Assembly: GCA_033297205.1 (NCBI GenBank)
Contig: MU859199.1
Span: forward strand, 1 to 64,000
Direction: 5' to 3'
From: Pseudoneurospora amorphoporcata
Lineage: Eukaryota > Ascomycota > Sordariomycetes > Sordariales > Sordariaceae
DNA: 64,000 nt
Shown: positions 11,101-21,598 of the stretch, piece after piece
Position numbering within the stretch: position 1 is the stretch's first letter
Layout of the letters: every line of letters starts with the position of its first letter
Translations under genes and position numbers: made by a program
The notes under the pieces: model-generated
Told to the model about the DNA's origin: nothing
The model's database searches: none
The model's input: only the letters and a program-made list of their open reading frames with translations

Positions 11101-11792
11101 TCGAAGAATGGCTTGCCGAGCCATTACCCTCCATCGCCACAACCTCGAGTACCAACAAAACCATCAACCCCGCCGCCCTCATAACCATGACCAATACCAC
11201 CGCCCCGATCCCAACCCCGACGATGACGACGACGACAACAGCCCACCACCACCTAGCCAGGTTCCAACCAGTTTTTCATCCCTACCATCGTCAGCAGCAG
11301 CCCCCAATCCCAGCACCCTACAACCGAGACGCCCGTCTAACCAAGCACGACCACACGGACCTCTTCCCCCGCTTCAACAAGTCAGCTATCATCGACGCGC
11401 TGGTGGGGGCGGCGGGGATCAACTTTGATCTGTCTCTGTGTCAGGAGGTGGATGTTGAAGATCGGAATTATGATCCTGAGCATGATGATGGTGGTGTTGT
11501 CGTCATTGATAAAGATGGTGAAAAGGAACATCAAGGGGGTGCGGCTGCTGGCAAAGATGGCAGCGGGAAGGGAGGAGCGGGTCTAATAAGCGGTGGATCA
11601 GCAGCGCATAGCGTCAGCTTGAGTGATTTGCTGGACAGCATGGGAGGTCACGGGAATGGGGTTAAGAGGAGGATTGAGGAGGTTCAAGGGGAGAGTCATG
11701 GTGGTGCTGGTCTTGGGTGTCACGGCTATGTGACTACGACGAGTGCTGCGAAGCCGGCGAGGAAGGTGGAGTTGGATTACTTTCCGTTGTGA
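8057..11792 (+). CDS. Zn2Cys6 fungal-specific transcription factor
   Basis: Two exons, 8057-8331 and 8414-11792 (82-nt intron with a CTGAC branch point), encode 1217 residues. After a Q10 tract (35-44), the binuclear zinc cluster is Cys53, 56, 63, 72, 75 and 82. It is followed by the basic linker NDDERRRPISKAYMSS and a coiled-coil start (ITLLEEMLRERG). The intron sits exactly between cluster and linker, a common place in this family. Residues about 160-600 form a fungal-specific middle domain (GMANRLAMDIGLHV, RRRVMTACVLFDRYWA). The last 500 residues are disordered, rich in Ser/Thr/Glu and Asn repeats, and probably an activation region. ATG 8057 is the only in-frame ATG before the cluster. It acts in the nucleus as a DNA-binding regulator. 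The regulated pathway cannot be told from sequence, and the upstream-to-downstream neighbours share no pathway. Confidence 0.9.
8159..8188 (+). repeat. (CAA)10 coding for Gln10
   Basis: Perfect trinucleotide tract in the N-terminus of the Zn2Cys6 protein, just before the zinc cluster. Confidence 0.95.
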
Positions 11793-13430
11793 GGAGGAGG
11801 AGATGGTGGAAGATAATGATGATTCGCGACAAAAGAAGAAGATGCGTGGTACTGAGAAGGTTTTGGGCATAGACTACCTTAGATTTCTGCTTTCGCCAGA
11901 GCCAGACCTCAGAGTTTGTTTAACCTTGGAATAGAGAAGTTTCAGTTCCGTTTCGACATCATAATTATTTCGAGCAGCTTGTCGTCCCTTCCCTCGTGTG
12001 AGCCAATTCGGTACTCGGAGATGAGCGGGCATTCAAGCGTCCCCCTTTGCTAGCGCCTCGCTTCAGGAAGGCACGAACGGTTGTTGACATCAAAGATGGA
12101 AGTAACAGATGAGGAGAGGCGCTGCAGCCCAGGATGGTGCAACAACCTGAATTGGAAATGGCGGTTTTTGATGATCTGGATCACAAACCATGGGATTTAG
12201 TCTTCCACGTCTTCCTTTTTGTTCACTACGTTCCATGTGGACTCCTTGTCTGTCTTTAATCTCCGTGCTCGCATTCGGTAAATGTTCGAAAGTTAAAACA
12301 CCATCAAGCTTTCCGGGTTCCCCACCGTCACCGGGCAGTAAAGCCAAAAGGAGCCTAGCGTCCCTTGGTTGGCGTGCATCTCTGAAAGCTTGAAAATCGC
12401 TTCTCTGGTGGCTCTGAAAATGGGATGCAAACGTCACTAACAGAATCACTGCATAATTACTGCCGGATATGTTACGGTAGTGCTTCGCACCTTGTGCAAG
12501 GTGAATTTGGACCCTGTGGAGCGAGTCGCCTCACTGAGAGAGAAGCCTCACGACGACCCTTGGTTATCTTTCTTTTTTTCCCACTCTGCTTTGTTGTCTC
12601 CCGTCTAGTATCTTGTTTGAGACGACATCATCCGACACAAGAAGAGTGTTCCATCCGAACTCGGAGCGGCTAAGGGCAACACACCCGGCGTCGATGGTTG
12701 GATGACAGGATCTGATTATCATTCATTGGGCCTGAATTGATATGCCCTACAGACGGACATTCAATATTTTCTTTTTCTTCTCTTCCACGTCATTTTGCTA
12801 CCATGTTCATCATCGGGATGGACACAAGATCGCCCGATGGATTCACCTTGCAGATTGATACAATTCATGCGCACACATTTTAGCAGTCGGGCTGGATCAT
12901 CCACACATGATCGAGATTTGACTCCCGCCCTTGCATCCGTGAGCGCCCCACGAAACCCGATCTCGTTACACTTTCGACCCGTACGCACGTATTTTCTCAT
13001 GTAGGTATGAGTGGTGGATTGCCGGATGTCGGTATACGTACCTCTAGGTATATAGGTATGTATACAACTCTTATCTGGGTGGAGATTCGGGCGAACATGG
13101 GCATCATGATCAAGCATTGAATAGGTATGAGATGAGGTGTGTCTCTTAAACGACCCTCGAACCTTGCATAAACAAACTTTGCAAAGCCTGATTCCATTTG
13201 GCGCTTTGGTCAAGAGCCATGATGATCCGGTGATTGTTTTTGTTTTTTTATGGATCCATGCCGCCGTGATGCAATGCAGCGATGCAGCAACGCAAAGACC
13301 CAAGACTCCAAAAATCTCGGCAAGAGAAAAAGAGCTTCTCACACCATCAGCCGCCGCCCTGCCGCCCGCCCCTTACTTGGCTCCCTACTACATAGACCTA
13401 TGAGGTATCCAGAGAAAAGGGCAGCCGACC

Positions 13431-13466
13431 ACGCCAGACACGCCAAACACGCCAGACACGCGAGAC
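13431..13466. repeat. 9-bp tandem repeat, four units
   Basis: Four consecutive nonamers of the form ACGCCAGAC, with one substitution in each of units 2 and 4. No gene overlaps it. Confidence 0.85.
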
Positions 13467-14552
13467 TTGGAGCCCGAAATCCACAGGGCCAAAATGCAAA
13501 CCCCCTACCCTGGGCTGAATTGCACGTTGACTGGACAACTGGGCGTGTCTTGTACTCTTGTTGACGACCAACCAGAACCTTCTCCCAGTCACGTAGCCAC
13601 GAGTGCCTAGCCTCTTTTTGGCACGGCCAGGTAACGGCGTATTCAAATCGCTTAGACTTCAGTCAGATATCAAACCCGTCAATGCTTGTGATCAGATTTT
13701 CTGCTGCTAAAAGAATATAACCCATCTGCCGTCTCCATCCCGGTATTTGCTCGTAGTACTCTCCTTGACAATTTTCAACGTTCGAGAGGCTCGGACTCGG
13801 GGGCGAGTACATGTTCCGTAAGCGACACGGAAGGAACAAACCAACAACTTCCCCTCCGTCAGGAGAAACAGCGAGAAACAACACGAGGGCGCCTTGTCGC
13901 GAATATCCGTCACAGACCACACACCGACCACCACGGACTCGGTCGTCAATCGAAATATAGCGACGACATATCGCATCGCAAAGGAGACGACGCAAAGCAG
14001 ACCCCCCTCGAATACCTAGCGATAAGGACCCGCGACGGTTGTGTCATTCAGTACAAAGTGAACCCACTCACTCCAGTTCCAAGTCCTCCTATCAGTCCTG
14101 TCACTCAGTACATTGAACAAGGACCATCTGCGGAACATTCTTCTCCCACTCGTTCTTTGACAACATTCAACTTGGCTTGTGACTCTTTCTGCCAACCAGA
14201 AATCAACCCGATCACGGTTTCTATTACGAACGCCACAAGTGAACCATTCATCTCTACCTACCTTACACGCTTTGTCGGACATTTCCATCGGTACAGGGCA
14301 TAGCTAGGTAGCCAGGCACAAGCGATAGCCGGCTTCTAGCCATCTCCTCCCTAATCTTCGCTCTCCACTCACGTTGATTGAGGCTTCTGCTATTCTCGAA
14401 TTAGCGCCGTCTTGCAAGTTGCAAATCAATCCCCCAGCGCAGTCATTTGCAGCACGCAGCACACGCAGCAGGACGCATCTCGCTGCACGCCAACCCGACC
14501 CCGTCAGTCGTCGACCATCACTGTCAATCAGTGTCCCCTCTGTCTCACACAC

Positions 14553-14553
<1 letters not shown>

Positions 14554-14586
<33 letters not shown>
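14554..14586 (+). repeat. (CAG)11 tract in the CDC24 leader
   Basis: Perfect repeat about 200 bp before the CDC24 ATG, and in the same frame as it, where it would read as polyglutamine. Confidence 0.95.
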
Positions 14587-14587
<1 letters not shown>

Positions 14588-14768
14588 CACAGCAGGCTCA
14601 ACAGCCCGCGCCCGGCGCCCGAACCCGTTTAACTGGACGCCAAACCCCCGGCCGACATCAAACGTTCAACCCCCTCGAGCCTCAACAACACCCAATCGGT
14701 CCACCCCCCTCCCGGCTCCCCCCCGCGCCTCGCGGCACCAAGCACGAGTCTCCACCGACCCTTTGCGA

Positions 14769-14780
14769 ATGGAGACCTAA
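14769..14780 (+). promoter_or_regulatory. Candidate three-codon uORF (Met-Glu-Thr-stop) before CDC24
   Basis: ATG GAG ACC TAA ends 7 nt before the CDC24 start, in another frame. If the transcript begins upstream, ribosomes would meet this minimal ORF immediately before the main start. The transcript start is not known from sequence. Confidence 0.4.
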
Positions 14781-14787
14781 GTATACT

Positions 14788-17700
14788 ATGGCCCATGCTG
14801 CTCTTCTACGAACGAACACCGCCCCTGTATTTCAAGCGTCGACCGACGGCGTCGCCAGATTGAACAACATGAGCCTGTCCAACGCCGCGCGGGCGAGCCA
14901 GCTTTCGGGCTCGACAGCCTTCAATTCCACGACTTCGCTCAACTCCCTTGCTTCGTCCGCCACCGCCGTTACCCCCGTGAACGGCCAGGTCGTTGCCACC
15001 ACAAACATCATCAACCAGAGGGCCGACGCCTCGCGATCGCTGTACCAAATATGTCTGTCGCTCAAACAACGCCTCGCCCAGGTTCCGGGCTTCGAGGGCT
15101 ATCTGGAACAACTTCAGCACGAGCAGGAGAATGGGGATGATGGCCCCGTCGAGGCCCTCTGGAAGCTCCTGCGCACCGGACTGCCCCTGCTCACCATCTA
15201 CAATTCGCTTCAACCCGAGAAACCGCTACACGTTGACGAGAGGCCGAACGAGACGGAGGCGCGACGGTCCAAACGCGCCATCATGGAATTCGTCAAGGCC
15301 TGCTTGAGCGACCTCGACCCTCCCGTTACCGAATGCTTTATCGTCGCCGACCTTACAGGGGAGGATACCACTGGTTTCGTCAAGGTGAGCAAGTCTTATG
15401 GCCTCCCCCCTTGCCATTCTTCAATTCACACCACCCCTAACTTGTTGGGACATATTTGCTGACGAGCAGATGCTGGGAACCAGGTGACTTCTGTTATCAA
15501 CTATGTGCTCGATCTTGCCGAAAAACGGGGCCTTTTGCTCCAAACCCTACCATATCCCGAAGATGATATCACGCAACCGGGTTCTAAGATGACCCATCGG
15601 GATTACATTGTCCGCGAATTGGTAGACACGGAGCGCAAATACGTACAGGATCTCGAGAACCTCCACGACCTAAAGAGGACGTTGGAACACCGGAGCGTGA
15701 TCCCTGGCGAATTCATCCACGATATATTCCTCAATATCAACTCCATCTTAGATCATCAACGAAAGTTCCTCATCAGGGTAGAAACAACAAATTCGATGCC
15801 ACAGGCTAGGCAGGAATGGGGAAGCTTGTTCGTCACGGCTGAAGAGAACTTTGGCATTTACCAACCCTTCATCGCGAACCAGAGAAAGGCAGCCCAGGTT
15901 GCGACGCAGGTGTTTGACAAGATCCAAGAGGCTGGCCATCCGGTCGCGTGTGATTTTAATACCCTTGATGGTTTCCTCCTAAAGCCTATGCAGAGACTGG
16001 TCAAGTACCCGCTTCTGCTCAAGGTATGAATGCTTTGTCATTGTACTGGTGCCACTGCGCATACTAATTTGGTTTACAGGATTTGCTTAAGAAGAGCGAG
16101 GACGAGCACACCAAGGAAGATTTATCCGCTGGTATCGCTGCTGCTGAACGAGTGTTGATGAAAGCCAACTCAGCCGTTGATAAGAACATTCTCGAGGAGG
16201 CTTTGCAGGACCTTATTCACAGAGTAGACGACTGGAAGAGCCATAAGGTCGACAATTTTGGAAGTCTGCTCCTACACGGAGTCTATACTGTTATAACGGG
16301 CAAGAGTGAACAAGAGAAGGACGTACGTATCGCCCCTAGCGCTTGGCTTTCCCCTTGCTGCACTGATAATGGACCGCTAACCTTTCTCAGCAGTATGAGA
16401 TCTATCTTTTTGAGAATATCTTGCTCTGTTGCAAGGAAATCGCCACCACTAAAGCCAAGGAGAAGAAGGACAAGACGCGATCATCTGTACCAAAGGTGCG
16501 GAACAAGTTCGCCAAACTACAACTCAAGGGCCGCATCTTCATGACCAATGTCACCGATGTAGTAGCCATTTCCAAGCCTGGTAAGCGACACAGTTGGAAT
16601 TCTCGGCGGAATACAACAGGTGCTGACTGTGCAGGTTCGTATACCGTACAAATATGGTGGAAGGGCGATCCGGGCGTGGAGAATTTCATGATCAAGTTCC
16701 AGACCGAAGAGATGATGAAGAAATGGGCTACAGGTCTGGATGAACAGCGAAAGCAAAACGCTCAAGCCGCTGTTGCTCCTGACCAAGCTCCACCAAACTT
16801 CGCCTGGCTCGCTTCGCAAGGCAACGGACTGGAGAATCCCTATAAGGAGGAGGAGGAGGACGAGGATATCTACAATGCGCCACCTCCCGGGGGCGTCACC
16901 CCGACTGTCGCCATGTCAGGTACGATGCCACGGAACGCATCGAGCACAAGTTTACGGCAGCGGGCCGCCACCAGTGAAAATCTAGCAGGTATGGCTCGGG
17001 CGCCACCTCCACGATTCCCTCTTCCACAAGCTCCCGCCCCTCTCAATGTTGGCCTTCAGCCATCACCCGCTGTTCGAGCAGGCGAGTCTTACTTCTCTCC
17101 TGTAGCCGAGTCACCCGCTTCGAGTCGGACAAGCACAGCAAGCGGCATCTTTGCCGGTGCTGGAGCCGGCTATCCCTTCCCCAAGGTCGGTACTCCCCAA
17201 GGATGGCAGGATGATAGCAACCGCTACACAGCCCCCGCCATGCCAAGGGCGCCATCGCGAGACGGCTCATCTCCAGGCTTCGGGTTGCCTACGCCAAACG
17301 GGAGGAACCCACGAGGACCCTCGATGCCCGTCATGCCGCGGGGAGATAACAGCCAGTTTCAGCAGGCACGCAGTCGGAGTTATAGTACACCGGACATTGC
17401 CGGCCAGGCCGCGGCACGCAACAACCAGACAGGGGTACCTGCGGTGCCAGGCATCCCCGCTCATCTAACCCATGCCCGCCACGATTCCAACATTCCCAGG
17501 AGCACTTCCGGCAGCCCAGCAAACGACCTCCCTCTACGGACCCAGACAAGTTCCCCTGGTAGAGGACGGAAAAATTACGGAGGCCAGCTGAACCAGTTCC
17601 CTCCACAGCCTATCCGCCAGGGTACACCAGGCAGTGTCACCGGCTTCCCTTCGCCGTCTGGCCCGCCACCACCGGGCATGGCACCCCTTGCCCCGGCTGA

Positions 17701-18091
17701 TGGAACGCGAAACATCACCCCATCTCTTGGTACCGCACCGATAATGTCCGGGCAGAACCCACTCTCACCCACCGAAGAAGGCATGCTCCCTACGCAACTG
17801 AAGGTGAGGGTTCACTGCGACAGCGGTAACTACATCACATTGGTTGTGCTCTACGACATTACCTATGAGAAATTGATTGACCGGATCGACAATAAGTTAT
17901 CACGGTTTACCAGCAGCAGCATCGGTGCGGGTAACCTGAGGTTGCGGTACCGAGATGAGGATGGTGACTTCGTCATGATCGAGAGCGACGATGACATCCA
18001 AATCGCCATCTCGGATTGGCGTGAGGGGCTACGCAACCCAGATAGCGCCGGGGAAATTGACCTGTACTGCGAAGGGGACCTGATGGAGTGA
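14788..18091 (+). CDS. cdc-24: CDC24, Rho/Cdc42 guanine nucleotide exchange factor
   Basis: Five exons (14788-15384, 15484-16023, 16080-16322, 16391-16580, 16635-18091) encode 1008 residues. The domains appear in the order known for Cdc24. A CH-like region lies at about 90-215. The Dbl homology domain lies at about 238-415 (DYIVRELVDTERKYVQDLEN, FNTLDGFLLKPMQRLVKYPL). The PH domain lies at about 440-580 (QYEIYLFENILLCCKEI, SYTVQIWWKGDPGVENFMIK). A Pro/Ser-rich linker leads to a C-terminal PB1 domain (912-1008) whose OPCA motif is YRDEDGDFVMIESDDDI. It activates Cdc42 (and probably Rac) at sites of polarised growth, and the PB1 domain binds the Bem1/Scd2 scaffold. Intron 4 is 54 nt, a multiple of three, so retention would keep the frame. 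ATG 14788 is the first in-frame ATG, but the frame is open upstream. Confidence 0.95.
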
Positions 18092-20324
18092 GCAGCCCAT
18101 AATGCTGGCAATGCTCGCTCACAAACAAAGCGCAGCAGTTCCGAACACCTCCGCTTGCCTTGGCCTTTTCTTTTTTTGGAATAAACTCGGACACCATGAT
18201 CTATTCACTCTACACACGTCCCTCAAAAAAACTCTGTCCCACTTATCAACTGTCCATCATTCCTACGGCAACTCGACTCGACAAAGACTGTTTTTCTTCT
18301 CACCTTTTGGGTATCTACACCGACTTTTCATCTTGTCAAACTAGGAGGAAAATCGGCAACGAAGGCATGGCAGGCATTATGGGTTTAACAACACATAGAC
18401 AAAGATGGACTCATATTCACCATCATCGCACGCTTCTTGGAAAGAACGGCTCCTCACAGACACCTACCTACACACACCACATTTCCTTTTAGTCATCACC
18501 TCTAATCTCTCCCTCACAAGAAGAGCAGACACACACACAAAGAGTCATTTTTTTGGTGTCGGTTATAGACACGGGCTTTTTTCTTGGATTTTCTTTGTCA
18601 TTGTTATCACGGGTTTACCTCCCTTCTCTCTCTCTTTTCATATCCGCATCTCCTATCATCGTTTGCTTATCAAAATTTTTTTGGCTAAGTAAGGGACAGT
18701 TTGTTATATACCTTGTCGTCAGTCTTTGAGGTATCAGTTTGTCGAGTCGTGTTGGTTAGTTCAGGAATTTTCGGGACGGGTTTAGATGTGATGGGATGGC
18801 GACGAGATGTGACGAGAAGGGATGAGGAAAACGTTACCCTACGGTCTCCCTGCCTCGATCCTCGTTTTGGTCCGTGGAGAATTTCAGGGGAAGTCAAGGC
18901 GGATGTGGAAAGAGTGAGTGGGTTGGTTGGTTGAACGCAAGCGGTGCGGGTCGTCCAGTAATCCGCATGGTATCTACCATGGGCAAGAAGAGGGAGGAGG
19001 AAGGATGCGAGCGGATCAAGAGCATACACAGATGGACGGAGAGCAGGAGGAAGGGGTTGACGGGCAGTGAAGCTGTTATCTCTTTTTTTCTTTTTTTCTT
19101 TTTTTCTTTTTTTCTTTTTTGGTTGATCTTTGTAGTCAGATATGAATACCCAATTGCGCATTTTTGTTGTTTGTTTGTTTGTTTGTTTTTGTTATCCCAA
19201 TCGTATATATAGAGTCTAGAGCAGAGCAGGGCAGAGAGTAACTTGGGTTTATAGGTAACGTCGGTTAATGTGGAGAGAATAGCAGTTAGAGCAGATACTT
19301 TTACTCATACGTCTGTGCCAATAACCCTCATGATGTCTCATGATGTTACAGTAATTGTAAAGTTGTCCACGTCTCCACGAAAGTGTTCACTCTGTCCGCA
19401 AACAGATCAGCGGATCAGTCTCACTGAAATATTTTCGTTCAGGGATGCATCACATTGATAAAGGGACCTTGGTAACGGCCCTTCTCTCGGTCATGCCGGG
19501 TCGAAACATTTCATTGAGGTATCACCTTTAAAGTTAACTCTCTTCTGGTACATCTTGCCAGACTCGGATATTCTAGCCGGAGGTATGATAGTGATGATGC
19601 TCTTACCATCTCAGACAGATACATGGATCAGTTTGGTACAGTTTATGATTTTGCAAAGAAGAAACCATCTTGGGAGTCATTTTCGATACCCCCTTTCCGT
19701 GCTGTGGTAGTATTGTTGTATTGTTATAAACCCACTGAAATCAAGTAAGTGTACTGAAACGCCGTGTAAGCCTCACTCCTCCCAAAAAATGCCTTCCATA
19801 TTGCCACAATATTGTACAACAGCAGCAGCAGCAGCAACCTCGGTTAACTTTCCGGGCTGCCTTGCTGTTGCCCTTCGTGCCTCCCCATTTCCACCTCCTA
19901 CTTTTTCCATCGGGGGTATCACACCAGGGCGGAATAGCACACCCCATACCAGTCCTTGTCGTTTTCCTCCCTTTTCCCAAAGAAAAGGACAGGATATCGA
20001 ATAAGTTTGGATACAGGGCAGGCTTGAACTTGACTGGTCTTGTCTCGTGGTGTTTGGAAACCAACTCTGTTCAATTGTTTCCTTCTTCCACTAACAACCC
20101 TTGCAATCTCTCCCCAACGCATTGTCGACCGGTCTCCTTTCTTCCTAGCACATGGTGTTCATGTCGCATGTATAGGTTGTTGTTGTAGTAGTCAGAAAGA
20201 AGAGAATGATTGTTTTCGGTCGGAGTCTCCAACACATCATCATCATCATCGGGGGTTGTTGTCGTCGTCTTCGCCTCGTCGCAGACTTCGTTTCGTCCCA
20301 ACAACAAGTCGAACAACGAGTCGC
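18092..20324. other. 2.2-kb intergenic region between CDC24 and mrp10 (convergent)
   Basis: The two flanking genes converge, so this holds both 3' ends. No supported gene. Low-complexity blocks include a T7C octamer repeat at 19082-19120, a TTTG repeat near 19168-19187 and a short CAG run near 19820. Confidence 0.45.
19082..19120. repeat. Octamer CTTTTTTT repeated about five times
   Basis: Period-8 pyrimidine microsatellite. On the minus strand it reads as Lys-rich pseudo-peptides that should not be taken as genes. Confidence 0.9.
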
Positions 20325-20699
20325 TTATTTCTTGCGCTTGCCCTGGGTGAGCCTCTCGTGAAAGCGAGACAAGTGGTAGTTGATAGTGCTGCCAGGCTTG
20401 GGCGCAGGCTTGGGCGCGTCCATGCACGCGCGCAGGGCGTTCTCGACCGTGGCGCAACCGGCCGAGTTGTAACCGGCGGAAGCCCAGCAAGCTGTTTTCG
20501 AGAAAGGGTTTGGTTAGTTCGTGTCGACTAGAAGAGAAGCCTTTGGAAGCAAGCGGAAGTGCCGGGCAGATAGAGGAAGGCACGCATGCATACCCAGAAC
20601 CGAAGACATGACAGCGATGCAAGGGTTCTCCTCGGCCTTGTTGGCCTGGCGAACGCGCAGCTGCTTCAGCGGCGGCAGACGGATGGGCTTGTTGACCAT
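20325..20699 (-). CDS. mrp10: Mitochondrial small-subunit ribosomal protein Mrp10 (mS37, CHCH protein)
   Basis: Two exons on the minus strand, 20699-20594 and 20491-20325, joined across a 101-nt intron (GTATGC...AAACAG), give 90 residues. The protein starts MVNKPIRLPPLKQLRVR, the basic N-terminus of Mrp10. It carries twin CX9C motifs, Cys27/Cys37 and Cys48/Cys58 (residues NPCIAVMSSVLACWASAGYN and AGCATVENALRACMDAP). The tail is NYHLSRFHERLTQGKRKK. Such proteins are oxidised by the Mia40 relay or imported to the matrix, where Mrp10 is part of the 37S subunit. The intron separates the cysteines of the first pair, so either exon alone would be uninterpretable. Confidence 0.93.
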
Positions 20700-21598
20700 T
20701 TTGACGACGTTTGTTTAGACGTTATCGGAGGTGTGGACGGTGACACGGGACAATCCGGTCGGTCGGGCGGCGGGGGAGGGGGAGTGGTCCGTTACGGTGC
20801 TCGAATAACCGGGGGATTTCCACTTCCGTGTTCTGTACCTGCTGTCAGGAGCTTCTACTCACTGCGGATGCCGTGTGTGCGCCGGCCGGCTTTCCGTTCG
20901 TTGCGCGCAGGGTCCCCGCTTGGGGGAAAGATTTCTGGATCACGTGGAGATAAGCTGGGTTGCAGTGACAGGCAGGCACGCAGTTGAGGCAGGCACCTCA
21001 GTTTCTGGCTTTCCCGCGGCGGCAGAGGCGTCAGGCCGCGTGGGGTAGAAGGCAGGTGGAGCATTTCTTTCTTGGCAGACCGGTAGCTTTCAAATTTGGT
21101 GCAAGATGATTGGCTAATGGCTGGGCAATGTAAACAATGGCTGCACTGTTTCTGAGCGACCCTATCTTTTTGGTTGGAGGGAGTGTCGCTCACAAGTCAC
21201 AACCGTTCACCTTCCCGTGCCTTCGCGATTTGTTGCTAGGTACTTTCCAAACCCCCCCCCCCCCCCCCGGGCTTCCACTTCTTGCGCAAAACACACGCGA
21301 CACCTTTCTTTCCAGGTCCATTTCAGTACCTGCGACGACTTTCAACGGATACCCATTGCATTGTTGGTAGAGCATAGCTTTCGGCGCGTATTTGCTTGCT
21401 GTTTTCGCAATCCCTTTTTTTCCCTTTTTTTTCTTTTTTTTTTCCCGAAGCAACCTTTGTTTACATCGGGACTCATAGCAGCCACTGCCGCCTCCTGTCC
21501 CAGCAACGCGACAACTACGGCTATCCTGCATACCTAGCTAAACACAATACACCACTACACACTATACACCAACACATAACACACAAAGACGTCGCCGC
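20700..21598. other. Divergent promoter region between mrp10 and the large disordered-protein gene
   Basis: About 900 bp without a supported gene. Contains a run of 17 C (21252-21268) and a T-rich stretch at 21415-21445. The leader of the gene at 21599 is CA-rich. Confidence 0.45.

Larger units (their letters stand above)
11793..14787. other. 3-kb intergenic region upstream of CDC24
   Basis: Only motif-free frames. A four-unit 9-bp repeat (ACGCCAGAC-like) lies at 13431-13466 and a (CAG)11 tract at 14554-14586. The frame of CDC24 stays open upstream to about 14374 (see findings), so the right end may be a long leader or contain an unrecognised upstream exon. Confidence 0.45.

Noticed and set aside
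12761..13342. 193-codon minus-strand frame with a hydrophobic start
   Set aside because: After the first 30 residues the composition is random (many Cys, His, Tyr and Arg from repeat-rich DNA). No family motif.
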